From NCBI GenBank assembly GCA_013180625.2, contig SNVD02013305.1, forward strand, positions 1-64,000: a stretch of DNA of 64,000 bases, given 5' to 3'. The position numbers and the translations under genes are program-made. The stretch comes from Boswellia sacra (taxonomy: Eukaryota > Streptophyta > Magnoliopsida > Sapindales > Burseraceae). The notes below the pieces were generated by a model. The model had not been told where the DNA came from and searched no databases. It was given only the letters and a program-made list of their open reading frames with translations. Positions 37,462 to 48,779 of the stretch are shown here, in pieces. How positions within the stretch are numbered: the first letter of the stretch is position 1; every line of letters starts with the position of its first letter.

Positions 37462-39399
37462 ATGGTGAGTTTAATTTTTCTTTCAACTCTTCAGTTTGTT
37501 TTCCTCATTTTTCGTGTTGTTGTTTGTTTGATTTTGTTTTGTTTAGTTAGATCTGATGTGGGTTTGACTCCGTGTTGACTAGAGATCGTTGAAACATGTT
37601 TTGATGAGGGTACTGAACTTTGTGGATATTTTTGTTGCGGCTGCTTTGATCTTTTTGTGCTTGTGCCAGGATGATTAGCTTTGTTATGTCTTTTTTTTTT
37701 CTAGATTTTTTAGTTTATGGTTTGGTGGTATATGGTTTCTGTTTTGGCTGCTCTGACTTATTAGTTGATGTTTGTTTGTTTATTATTATTTTTTTTATAT
37801 CCATGCTTTGATGGGCATCTGATTGATTCCATACAGTTAATTACATGGATATGGTAGTTGTTTTGTAGTTCTTTTTTTTTTTTTAATTATTATTATTTGG
37901 TTTAGAGTGACGGGTATTCATTATTGTTGTTGTTGTTGTTGTTGATGATGAAAACCTCATTCTCCCAGTTGTGTTTAATAAATGATTTATCATGATTGCG
38001 ATTCACCATGGTTTTGCACAACTCAGTTTCTTACTAAGTTGAAATAAAAATCTTGAATTTGAAGCCTGTGTTGGCATGGATTCGTGATTGCATATGATCG
38101 TCAGAGTTCCAGGAGAATCTGGTAACCCCCTATTTGTATGTGAGAATTGAATTTGATGATGAATTATAACCATAGCTTTCGTGTTTTTTTTGTGGGAGTC
38201 TTTTAAGTTTATGAAATTTTTGTCAGCTTTCTTTTTAGTCATCATGCGAAAAATGATAAACAGCGAACAGAGAATTTGTCTATTAATGATTTGGGCTCAC
38301 TCCCTTGCTCAATGAAGTTCTTAGTTTTCCCGAAGTTTTTGGTTTTGATCTTGTTCATTTTCTTGTTGGAAATTTTGCTATATCGAGATTATAAATGTTG
38401 CCTGATAGTATGGACCATGTCAATGAATATGAGACATTTCATTTCTGTTGCTATTATACTGCCTTGTTTTGCTGGGTTTTGTTGAGTGGATGATATATTG
38501 ATGCGAATCTCTTGAGTTGTAATTTTTTTATTATTGTGCTTCCGATTGTTGTTCATAAGTTTACTTGATGACAAGAAAGTTGATTGGCCTTCCTACTGTG
38601 TGAGATTCAATGGCTCAGATTGTCTGCTACATCAGGTTTATATTTTATTTGCCCATGGACCTGTGATGTGGCATGTGGAAAGGAAGTTCAAGAACAGTTT
38701 AATATAATGGAGGGTCAATAGGATCAGTGTGCTTTAAAGAATGAGTTTGTGATTTTATTGTCTCTGCTTATGAGCTGAAAGGGACTACTGAGGATTGTTA
38801 AAAGAAAGTTTGTTTCTAGTCTAGAGCTTGTATGCATTTGTTTCATTGAAATTTTTCATCTGAAAGGGAAAATCTTTTCACCCTATTGACACAGGCTAAT
38901 GCTGCTTCGGGAATGGCTGTCCATGATGACTGCAAGCTAAAGTTTTTGGAGTTGAAGGCTAAAAGAACCTACCGCTTCATAGTTTTTAAGATTGAGGAGA
39001 AGCAAAAGCAGGTTATTGTAGAAACGCTTGGTGAGCCAAATCAAAGCTATGAGGATTTTACTGCTAGCCTTCCAGCTGATGAGTGCAGATATGCTGTCTA
39101 TGATTTTGATTTTGTGACCGAGGAGAACTGCCAAAAAAGCAGGATTTTCTTCATTGCATGGTAAATATACACTAAAAGTCACTGTTTTTATTTTCACAAA
39201 GCTTTTATTGCATCCGCTGCTGCTGATATCCGTTAAATTCTTATCAAGGTCTCCTGACACATCAAGGGTAAGAAGCAAGATGATTTATGCCAGCTCCAAG
39301 GACAGGTTCAAGAGAGAGCTAGACGGCATTCAAGTAGAGCTACAGGCAACTGATCCAACTGAGATGGGTCTTGATGTTTTTAAAAGCCGTGCCAACTAA
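37462..39399 (+). CDS. ADF: Actin-depolymerizing factor (ADF/cofilin)
   Basis: ADF/cofilin that binds and severs actin filaments in the cytoplasm. Exon 1 codes only the ATG (37462-37464), followed by a 1430-base intron, a structure typical of plant ADF genes. Exons 38895-39160 and 39249-39399 complete 139 residues, the standard length. The product begins [20 protein letters not shown], so Ser6, the residue phosphorylated in plant ADFs, is present. It contains [29 protein letters not shown] sequence (here [20 protein letters not shown]) and the actin-binding helix region [20 protein letters not shown], and ends [10 protein letters not shown]. The junctions (TG at exon end, G at exon start) restore the conserved tryptophan. 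The long first intron often carries expression signals in this family. The paralogue within the ADF family was not assigned. Confidence 0.96.
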
Positions 39400-40864
39400 A
39401 AAAGGTCTCCTCATCTTAAAGTGGAGAGATTCTCAGTGCTGTCTGCTTTACCTTAGGTGAAGTGTTAATAGTTTGCGGGGACAGTATGAACCTGACTGAA
39501 TTATGGTACTGGTTTGTTGTTCAAGTTTCACCTATGCAGCATGTCTTCATCTAGAACCAATTCAGTGATTTCGGTGATGTCTTTATTGGTATGTTGTGGT
39601 GTGGAAGTTATAAAATGAGTGGCTACTTATAGTTATTTCTACAAGCTAAGGTGTTTTAATTTCGTGAGGAATGAGTGACTCTTAGGTTTCTTTCGAATTC
39701 AAACATGGATGTTTTAGTTTTCTTTTTAGCCTTCCATAATATTTGCAAGCAATGAAATACTATTCAGAATGCTCTTATGGCTTGTCTTTTGATAAATAAC
39801 GCAACAACACTGGTGCATCATGTATGAAACGTATTGAAACTCTTTTTGCTGTTGCTGTTGCTTCACTTCCATACATGATTCATGGCAACAGGACAAATGT
39901 GCTTGCTGGATGTTTAAATCATGTGGGGAGTGAATATGCTAAAAGAATGATTAGTTTATTCCGTCTAGATCTCCGGACCATATGATCAGAGGTGGGATTG
40001 CTTGTTTGCAGGCCTTTATGATGATGAGATCCTGCTAGATGGCGGATGTCATTATTAAATGAAGCATGGAGTCTAGTTTTGCTAGACTAGTTTGACAATG
40101 TAACCAGGAGGACCAAACACAAGAAATCTGACGGTGGAACTCTTTGGCCCTCCACTGCATGGACATTCTCCAATTCAAATCGCCCAATTTATAGAAACTT
40201 CAAAACTCTGATCTGATCCTCGTTTGAAAGGGACTGTAGAAAGCGTAAATTTGGACGCATGATGGGAGTATTTTTGCACTGACAGAGGTCGACAAGAAGT
40301 TATAGTTGGGACTCAAGTAAATTTTCAAATTCGGGGAAAATTCAAAAACATGCTGGGGAAAATTCAAAAACGTGCTCCAATTGTGGATTGAAAAATAACA
40401 CAGATCTGGAAAATGGGATATACACATTTACCTCACGAGGTTAAGCAAAAATATAAATTGCTCATTGTAAGATTTGAAATTATAAATTATTTTTTGATTT
40501 TAGAATTCTGATGTTAAGTTAAACGGAATAGAGGTATTATTAGAAATAAAATTCGTGCAATAAAAATAAGAGACTTTAACAATTTATCTTCTGAGATTAA
40601 GCGAAAATATAAATTCTTTTATCTCAAGGATAAAAATAATTAAAAAATTAGGATGAAAACAATAATAATAATTAAAAACAATGATAATAAAAAATATTTA
40701 AAACTTTATTGAGTAAATAATAAAAAGTAAATTAAATTAAACTTACCTCTTAATCTGAGCTTTAATTAACAAACACAAATTGGGCGGTGGCGAGTTCTAG
40801 TAGAGGAGAGAGAGGAGGAATTGGCGACGGGAGTAATTTCGCCAATGAAGAGAAGGAAACGACT
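39400..40864. other. Intergenic stretch after ADF
   Basis: ADF 3'UTR and AT-rich sequence. No gene recognised. The last bases before 40865 belong to the sequence that received the hAT-like insertion. Confidence 0.5.
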
Positions 40865-40939
40865 ATCGTAGATAGGCTTGGAACCGGGGCGGGGCGGGTA
40901 CGGGGCAGCAAGTATCCAGCCCCGCCCCGCTGAAATTTT

Positions 40940-40992
40940 TTTTGCCCCGCCCCGCCCCATTGCCCCTTTGCGGGGCGGGGCGGGGCGGGGCA
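40940..40992. repeat. GC-rich foldback with four GGGG runs
   Basis: C-runs at 40944-40957 can pair with the G-runs at 40972-40990, which read GGGGCGGGGCGGGGCGGGG. The same strand also fits a four-tract G-quadruplex with one-base loops. It is subterminal in the hAT-like element, where transposase-binding repeats normally sit. Confidence 0.8.
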
Positions 40993-41219
40993 AAAAAATT
41001 TTCAGCGGATCCATACCCGCCCCGCCCATATTTAAAATATTACATAACACCCCTATAATCTTTATATTTTTACGATTTCATCCCCTGTAACATTTACATT
41101 TTTACAAATAACTCCCTTATCAATTTCTCATCATATCATTTATAACTATGATCATTTTTTAACAACATAAAAATAATAAATCTTTAAACTAAAATTAAAA
41201 TGGTTGTATATTAATACTT

Positions 41220-42600
41220 GATTTTAGTAATAATAATGTTATATACTCTATTAAAAATATGTTAAAAGTGTATTGTTGCTTGTAAATTAGTTAATTGATA
41301 AATTTTAAAATAATTGATAATATAATTAAATAATTTTTTAATGGCATGTTGATTTAATTTCAATCTAATAATAGTAATAATATGATTGGTGTATGCTAAT
41401 TAATTAATATTATAAATATTCATGAAACATTAATAATTTAATTAATCAATTAAAATTAATATAAATCATATATTTAAAGTTATAAGATTATTTTTATCAT
41501 ATTTCTATTTACATATTTAGAAAGTAATATATTGATTATATTAAAGATATACATTTCTAAAATAATCCTGGTAGTATTACAATAATTTAATTAGTACTTA
41601 GTAATCTATATCAAGATTGTAGATGTTATACAAATTTAATTACTATATAAAAATATTTAATTACTATTTGATTTTATTAGCAATAATGTTACATACTTTA
41701 TTAAAAATAATGTTAAAAGTGTATTATTCTTGTAAACTAGTTAATTAATATTTTTTCAAATAGTTGATAATACAATTAAATAATTTTTCAATAGTATGTT
41801 GATTTAATTTTAATATAATAATAGTAATAATATGATTGGTATATACTAATTAATTAACATTATATATATTTATGAAACATTGATAATTTAATTAATTAAT
41901 TTAAATTACCAATTTACGATAAATAATATATTTAAGGTTATAAGATTATTTTTATCATATTTCTATTTACATATTTAGAAAGTAATATATTGATTATATT
42001 AAAGATATACATTTTTAAAATAATCTTGTTAATATTGCAATAATTTAATTAATACTTAGTAATCTATATCAAGATTGTATATATTATACAAATTTAATTA
42101 CTATAAAATACAAATATTTAATTACCATTAATTGCCATTTGATTATATTAGTAATAATGTTACATACTTTATTAAAAATAATGTTCAAAGTGTATTATTA
42201 CTTGTAAACTAGTTAATTGATAATTTTTTAAATAGTTGATAATACAACTAAATAATTTTTTAATAGCATGTTGATTTAGTTTCAATCTAATAATAGTAAT
42301 AATATGATTGGCATATATCAATTAATTAACATTATGTATTTATAAAACATTCCTAATTTACTTAATTAATTTAAATTATAAAAAATCATATGTTTAAGGT
42401 TTTAAGATTATTTTTATCATATTTCTATTTACATATCTAGAAAATAATATATTGATTATATTAAAGATATATATTTTAAAAATAATCTTGTTAATATTAC
42501 AATAATTTAATTAGGACTTAATAATCTATATTAAGATTGTATATATTATACAAATTCAATTATTATAAAATACAAATATTTTATTTTGTCATTATAACAT
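41220..42600. repeat. Three diverged 450-470-bp tandem repeats inside the hAT-like element
   Basis: Similar blocks begin near 41220, 41670 and 42141, each with TAATAATGTTA-A-ACT-TATTAAAAAT, then GTGTATT, CTTGTAAA-TAGTTAATT, and ATTGATTATATTAAAGATAT. Spacings are 450 and 471 bases. Copies 2 and 3 are more alike than copy 1. Confidence 0.75.
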
Positions 42601-42971
42601 GACTAAATTGATGTTAATATATTAAAAGATGTTAATTATTAATTAAAATGTAATTTTTATTAAAGTATTTGCATTGGTTGTAAAATTATTAAGAATTTAT
42701 ATATAAAAAAAGTTTAACAAATATAACCTAAAAAATTACATCACAGTCCTAAAATTTTAAAATTTTAGAAACACACCCTTGAACCTTGCGGGGCGGGGCG
42801 GGTCTACGGGTCCAAGCATTGGACCCGGACCCGGACCCGCCCCGGCCGGGGCAAAAAAATTTTGCCCCAGACCCGCCCCTATGAGGCTTCGGGGCGGGTC
42901 CAGACCCGCCCCATTGGACCGGGTCCGACCGGGGCCCCGGACCCAATGGGGCAAATGCCCAAGCCTAATCG

Positions 42972-43463
42972 TAGAGGTGGCAAACCGTGTAACGTGTGTC
43001 GATCCATTTAATTGTTCGTGTTGAGACATGAAACGAGGATTAGTCACAGTTATTAAATGTATCACCCACGTATTATAATCGTGTCATATTTAATAAACAT
43101 AATTTATTTAATTGTTTAACCTAATTATGCAGGGTATATCATATTCTATATATTTATATCAATTAAAATTATTTTTAGAATATAAATAATTGTTAGTATA
43201 AAAAAATTATTAAAATCATCACAATTTATTATTATGTAAATGAATCCACTTTATGATATGAAATTTTCAGTTTTATAATATATATATTATAAGTAGGTAA
43301 AATTTATATCATTAAATGAGCTCGCATGCTAATGATTGATAAGATATGTTTAACTATTTGTGTCATTAAACTGGTTGGCGTGTTGAATATCCTCGACATG
43401 AATTCGACCTATTTATTAATCGTGTGTCGTGTTCACGTGTCATGACTCTAATTGCCACGCCTA
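42972..43463. mobile_element. Second hAT-like element, interrupted at its left tip
   Basis: The ends TAGAGGTGGCAA and TTGCCACGCCTA are inverted repeats with two mismatches. Subterminal parts (GTGTCGATCC and TCGTGTTG against GACATGAATTCGACC and CGTGTGTCGTG) are repeat-rich. The target of the 40873-42967 element (ATCG|TAGA) spans this element's left border, so this one is older and was hit at its tip. Its own target duplication is degraded (GACTATCG against AACGATGG, five of eight matching). No coding capacity. Confidence 0.6.
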
Positions 43464-44865
43464 AACGATGGTGGTGTGGGTGGAAGATCCGGTGAAGCAC
43501 TAGAGGGAGGTTGTGAAGATTGTTGGTAGATTGGAGACAGAGAAGGAGGTAGAGGAAGAAAGAAACGTAAGGGTGTTTGGGTGACTTTCAAAAAGTGAGT
43601 GAAGGTGTTTGTATTTATATAAAGACATTTTGGTCGAATAACATATATTATCCTCTCTCTTATCTTTTTTCACTTAATTTAATGTCGAAATTAAAAAATA
43701 AGGCAACAATTTGTAATTTCAAAATGTGCAGAGGAATTTTGTATTTTTGCTTAATCTCGAGAGGTAAATTGTTAATATCAAATGACTAAACATGAGGTTA
43801 TCTTGGTAAAATTGTGAAGCATTTTTTCTTTCTCCTCATTTTCTGTTTAACTTAACGTCAAAATTAAAAAATCAAGAGATAATTTGTAATTTCAAATCTT
43901 GCAAGGTGCAATTTATTTTTGCTTAACCTCAAAGGGTAAATTATTAATATCCTTTTAAAAATTTATATATCATAATCTTCTGTTGAATATTGTATTATTA
44001 ATTATATCTTTACACTGTCTAACACAACCGTGGAAAAGAGCCTTTATACGTAAATTTTCAGAAAGAAGATTATTGATCAAAGAAGTCTCCTAATTACAGT
44101 TGTTTTGAGAACGGGGCACATAAGCCAATCAATCATAGATTTAAATGAGATCTTAGTCGCGGTGTTCCCAAGCGGCCGCAAGAAAAATTAATCTGCATGA
44201 CTTTTACATGAGAAGTTGCAACAACCACATTGACCAACATCTTTGAGAAGTGTTTCGCATTTGGCAAATAATAAGGAAAGAGTCTACGTTTTATCGGTTA
44301 GATATCTGATCAATAGCGAAATGTTGACCCGATGTTGCTAGTGCTTAGTGAAGAACTTATAAATAAAGAGAGAGATCAAGAGTAACTGAGCGAATAAAAG
44401 AGAACGAAGTTTACCTAGCATCCACCCTTCAAAATGACCATCGATTTCATTTTCATGAAAAAGAATGTTAGAAGAGATCATTAAAACAATATGCTTACAA
44501 CAAATTTATAACTCAGCAGGTAACCTAAGGTGTCAAGGGTCTCTTAAAAATTTATCCAAATGAACAATAAGGTAAAGGTCTGTCTGCTTGATACCAGTCC
44601 AGCATACTTCACTATTATGACAGATCGTCTCTCCATGTCTACGTTTCAAGGTTAAGCTAATATACAATGAGATCTTATAAGCAACGTATCGCTCAACTGG
44701 TAATGCAGGCTGTTACTCAAGCAGAAAAATATTTTAAAAATTGTTACCTTGAAATCTCGAACCATCACCGTTCTGGCCTCAAAGTGAGAAAATGACCTAT
44801 AGAGTTCTCTCTAACACTCTGGTTTTCTGTACAATACATGTTACAATTGAGTATTCGAGGAATAT
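43464..44865. other. Intergenic stretch downstream of the PPR gene
   Basis: No gene recognised. A phrase (ATTTGTAATTTCAAA, then GCTTAACCTC-A-AGGTAAATT) occurs twice near 43710-43770 and 43890-43940, and a related version lies near 40440-40610, so an old dispersed repeat is likely. Confidence 0.5.
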
Positions 44866-47571
44866 CTACTTCAAGCAAGTTGCATGATTGAGGGCATTAC
44901 GTGTAACTTGATTTGGCTTCAAACCCCTTCTTATCATGTCATCACGCAATTCATAAGCCTTGGTGATTTCTCCTCTAACACAGCAACCATAAATCAAAAA
45001 ATTATAAGCTAGTGTATCAGGTTTTAGTCCTTTATTTAGCATGGAGTCCCATAACTTAAAAGCTTCATGTAAATTACCCCTTCTACAGCACTCATAAATT
45101 AATGTTGAATACGTAATACAATCAGGGAGAATACCATTATCCATCATTCCAACTAGGAGCTCAGAAGCCTCGTGAAATTTCCCCATTTTGCAAAAGCCAT
45201 GGATGAGAATGTTATAAGTGACAGTGTTTGCCAAAAGTCCTTCAAGCATCACATGATGCAGCTGCACGGCTTTCTCCATATTTCCTTCTTTTGCAAGTCC
45301 GTCAAGAAAACAACCATATGTGATCTGATTCGGAAGATTACCGCTAGCCAGCATTTCCTTACATAGAAGCTCAGCCTGATCCATAAATCCTGCCTTACAT
45401 AAACCATTTATCAGAGCTGTGTATGTCACAATATTTGGAGTGCATCCTTCACCAACCATTATATCCCGAAGTCTAAATGCCTCCTTGAGATTACCCTCTT
45501 TGCTGTTTGCATTTATGATGCTTGTGTATATTACATTATCAGGTCTCAATCCTCGGTCATTCATCTCCTTCAGAAGACCAAGATATCTCCTTGTATCGTG
45601 CTGCTTTAGAGATCCATCTATAAGTATAGCATAACATACAAGATCCACGTCCACACCTCTTTCCATCATCTCATGACAAGCAACCAATGCATCCTTTAAT
45701 CTCCCTTCCTTGCAATAACCATGTAGAAGTGCACTGTAACACATCTCATTTAACATGTGATGCTCTCTGTGAAGCCCATCCATGAACTCTTTGGCCTCAG
45801 CCACATTGCCGGTAGAGCAAAGACCTGCTATTAGAGACCTATAGGTGTATGTGTCTGCTATAAGGCCCTTCCTGGCCATTTCATCAAGCAACTCAAACGC
45901 CTTTACCATGTTGCCTTCCCTACAGTGACCTTCAATCATAACATTGTAGGTCACTTCATTTGGCAAAATATAACGTCCCACCATTTCATCAAACAACCTA
46001 ATTGCCTCAGCCAGCATATTTGCTTGACAAAGACCAGAAATAAGTGCAGTAAAGGTGTGAGTATTTGGTGCAATGCCTTTCCCAGTCATCTCATGAAACA
46101 GTCTAAATGCCTTCTGCAATTCTCCTTCATTGCAGTATCCATCTATTAGGGATGTGTACGTTATCACAGTTGGTGGCAATCCTTTATCAATCATCTCATC
46201 AAAAAAATACTCTGCTGCACTCAAATTTCCCAATTTGCAATGCCCATTTATCAAAGAATTATAGGGATAGATAGTTGCTTTTATCCCCTCATCAACCATT
46301 TTACCTAGAAAACTAACTGCAATATCCATTTTTCCTCGTCTACAAAAAGAATCAATCAAAATAGAATAAGTAACATCATTTGGAGATAAACCCTTCCGTC
46401 CCATTGCATTGAAAAGAAACCCAGCTTCATCAAATTTTCCATCTTTGCACAAAGAATTGATCAATGCATTGTACACAAACAAACTAGATACTGCCCCAAC
46501 TCTCTCCACTTTATTTACCAAATCAAATGCGTCCCTAACCTTTCCCTTCCTCCTCAAACCCTCAACAAGACTCGAGACAGCTGCTTCACTTGGAACAAAC
46601 TCCAATTCAATCATTTCATTCATCAACCCAAGACCAACCTCAAACTCTTGCACTTTGCATAACCCAAGCACTAACGTACAGTATGTTACAACATCCACTT
46701 TCAGTCCCTTTTTTATCAAGGTATTCTTCATTGCAACAGCCTCAAAAACTCTTTGACTCTTGCAAAGCCCATGAATCAAAACATTGTAAACCACAACATT
46801 ATGACCAAACCCATTTGATTCCATATAACAAATCATTTCTTTCGCTCTCACAAAATCTTTCAATTCACACAAACTCCTCATTACTGCAGTGTACAGATAA
46901 ACATCGGGCGCCAAACCCACATTAACAATCTCATCAAACAATTCCAAAACCAAACGAAATTGTCTAATTTTCACAAGACCATTTAAAACTCCACTCAATG
47001 TCCTAACTTCAGGCAACAAATTGTTTTCCCTCATTGACCGAAATATAAAAACACCATCAAAAACTCTCTTTTGTTGCACGTAACTTTGTATCAGCAAATC
47101 AAAACCCAAACTTGAAGAAAACCCATATTTCCCATAACAATCCAAAAAGGAATCAAAAACTTCTTTTGGGTTCAACCCGCGAAGAAGCAACGTTTGCAAA
47201 AGCGAACTCGCAGGCCAAAACAGGTTGCTTTGAACTAAGCCATGAATCAGTATGCAAAACGACGACGTGGAGTGATTGAAGTTTCTGTGCAGGCCTAAGA
47301 AATTGAAGAACCTTAAAGCTAACCTGGAATCGTCGAGGTTTTGGATCAAAAACTTCTCCACATGGTGAGGCTTTAATGCGCTCGTTAAGACGGTATCGTT
47401 TAAGGCGACTTTCCAGCTCTTTTTTCCTCGTATGACGTTGTTGAGGATGTCGATGCATTCCGCATCTTTCGTATCATCATTGCCTGAGATGACAGATTTG
47501 GAGTTGAGAAAACGGCTGCGTTTTGAGTGAAAGTTTGAGACTCTGAAATGCTGATGACGAGTGAGATTCAT
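44866..47571 (-). CDS. P-class pentatricopeptide repeat protein (At5g59900-like)
   Basis: Intronless 901-residue protein. The frame opens further upstream (to 47760), but MNLTRHQHFRVSNFHSKRSR at 47571 gives the better start: a basic, serine-rich, acid-free presequence typical of mitochondrial import. From about residue 100 to the end it is built of roughly 21 PPR motifs of 35 residues, with signatures such as VVYNVLIHGLCK, DVTYSILIDSFCRRG, VITYTSLIDGYCN, TVTYNILIHGFCK and NIVTYTALINGLCK. There is no E, DYW or SMR domain, so it belongs to the P class, which stabilises, processes or translates specific organellar RNAs. Length and repeat arrangement match the Arabidopsis protein At5g59900 and its orthologues, from memory only. 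The RNA target is not deducible without a code calculation. Confidence 0.93.
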   Translation of the reverse strand: MNLTRHQHFRVSNFHSKRSRFLNSKSVISGNDDTKDAECIDILNNVIRGKKSWKVALNDTVLTSALKPHHVEKFLIQNLDDSRLALRFFNFLGLHRNFNHSTSSFCILIHGLVQSNLFWPASSLLQTLLLRGLNPKEVFDSFLDCYGKYGFSSSLGFDLLIQSYVQQKRVFDGVFIFRSMRENNLLPEVRTLSGVLNGLVKIRQFRLVLELFDEIVNVGLAPDVYLYTAVMRSLCELKDFVRAKEMICYMESNGFGHNVVVYNVLIHGLCKSQRVFEAVAMKNTLIKKGLKVDVVTYCTLVLGLCKVQEFEVGLGLMNEMIELEFVPSEAAVSSLVEGLRRKGKVRDAFDLVNKVERVGAVSSLFVYNALINSLCKDGKFDEAGFLFNAMGRKGLSPNDVTYSILIDSFCRRGKMDIAVSFLGKMVDEGIKATIYPYNSLINGHCKLGNLSAAEYFFDEMIDKGLPPTVITYTSLIDGYCNEGELQKAFRLFHEMTGKGIAPNTHTFTALISGLCQANMLAEAIRLFDEMVGRYILPNEVTYNVMIEGHCREGNMVKAFELLDEMARKGLIADTYTYRSLIAGLCSTGNVAEAKEFMDGLHREHHMLNEMCYSALLHGYCKEGRLKDALVACHEMMERGVDVDLVCYAILIDGSLKQHDTRRYLGLLKEMNDRGLRPDNVIYTSIINANSKEGNLKEAFRLRDIMVGEGCTPNIVTYTALINGLCKAGFMDQAELLCKEMLASGNLPNQITYGCFLDGLAKEGNMEKAVQLHHVMLEGLLANTVTYNILIHGFCKMGKFHEASELLVGMMDNGILPDCITYSTLIYECCRRGNLHEAFKLWDSMLNKGLKPDTLAYNFLIYGCCVRGEITKAYELRDDMIRRGLKPNQVTRNALNHATCLK

Positions 47572-48477
47572 TTCGAGACCGGAGAGTGAAGTCGGATGTT
47601 GAAGATGTAGTGTTGGCGCAGCGACGGCGAACGAATCGTGACGTGGGCCTGGTAAGGGGTATGACTGGATTAATTTTGAAGTGGGCCGTTTAATTGGGCC
47701 TGTGGGTTGATTGCAGCCCATCGTAATCCAAAGGGGTTCTATCAGTAACATTGATAACATTGTGTAGTACTGTGTACAAAATCCCGAATAATACCGTATT
47801 CAAAAACTTGTCAATAAATCAACATATCATAATGATTAAAATTTAAATTTTATTACGAAATAAGACTATTTAAAATAAATAATATTATTTGATGCAAATA
47901 ATCCAATTTATGACTATAAGTCCAATGAGGCTCAACAACCTCCAGTGAAGCTCTTTCCATAATGCACATGTTACTATCATCATATAAGTCCATAATCTTA
48001 GTTCTCACATGAAAAAATATTGAACTCCACAAATAGCTAACAATGGGCTCTTACAATCACAAAGTTATCTGTTAAGTATTCCTACAATTGACAAAATATC
48101 ACAAGATTTCTTACTTAATGCTCACATCCCTACAAATAAGGAAAGAGTTTTGACTCTGTCTACTACACTGGCTCATCAAACCTATTCGGTGCAACAAACC
48201 AGTTGTGGATCCATAAATTTTCTTTAGAGGGGCACCACATAATATATAATTAAAATAAGTATATAATTAAATATAATAATTAAGATTTAATTATATTTAA
48301 AATAATTTTTAGATAAATTAAAAATCAGATATTTTTTATTTTTGAATATATATATGTGTGTGTATGTGTAAGACAAAAGTAATAAGAGGTTTTAAAAGAA
48401 ATAACACCTAGAGTTGAAAGCGAACCCAATGGTAGGAAGTACATTTGTTAAAATCAAGTAATTTTATGAAGATGTTA

Positions 48478-48492
48478 TACATATATATATAC

Positions 48493-48529
<37 letters not shown>

Positions 48530-48532
48530 TGT
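48478..48532. repeat. AT microsatellite
   Basis: Alternating A/T with three interruptions (TAC, GTA) arranged nearly symmetrically. No coding content. Confidence 0.95.
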
Positions 48533-48779
48533 TAAAATGAAGTAATTTTTATATAAGGGTATATTTGTGACTCTTGAAACTTAAGGGGTACAAAAAGTTT
48601 CTAAATTTTAAGTGGGGCCCCGAGGCACCCCAAGCATAGGTCCGCCTATGCAACGAACCAACCATACGTAGAAGAGAAAATGGAAAAGTTTGGGAGAGGA
48701 CAGCAACCAAGAGAGAGTTAAAAGGAAAATGAGGAGATGACTTACTTTTTCCAGCTGTGTGATCATCTTATGGTTAGTT

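Larger units (their letters stand above)
40873..42967. mobile_element. Non-autonomous hAT-like element, 2095 bp, perfect 8-bp TSD
   Basis: The ends are TAGGCTTGG and CCAAGCCTA, exact inverted repeats. Both sides are flanked by ATCGTAGA (40865-40872 and 42968-42975), an 8-bp target-site duplication as made by hAT transposases. The outermost about 180 bases at each end are extremely GC-rich (repeated GGGGC/GCCCC and GGACCC), while the 1.7-kb interior is very AT-rich and non-coding. No transposase is encoded, so it must have moved in trans. The fifth terminal base is C rather than the common G, so the superfamily call rests mainly on TSD length and the TAG terminus. Confidence 0.8.

Noticed and set aside
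40766..41090. Open frames rich in G, P, A and R at the left end of the hAT-like element, and similar ones at 42749-43065
   Set aside because: They arise from GGGGC/GCCCC repeats, which keep all frames open. Present on both strands and without domains.
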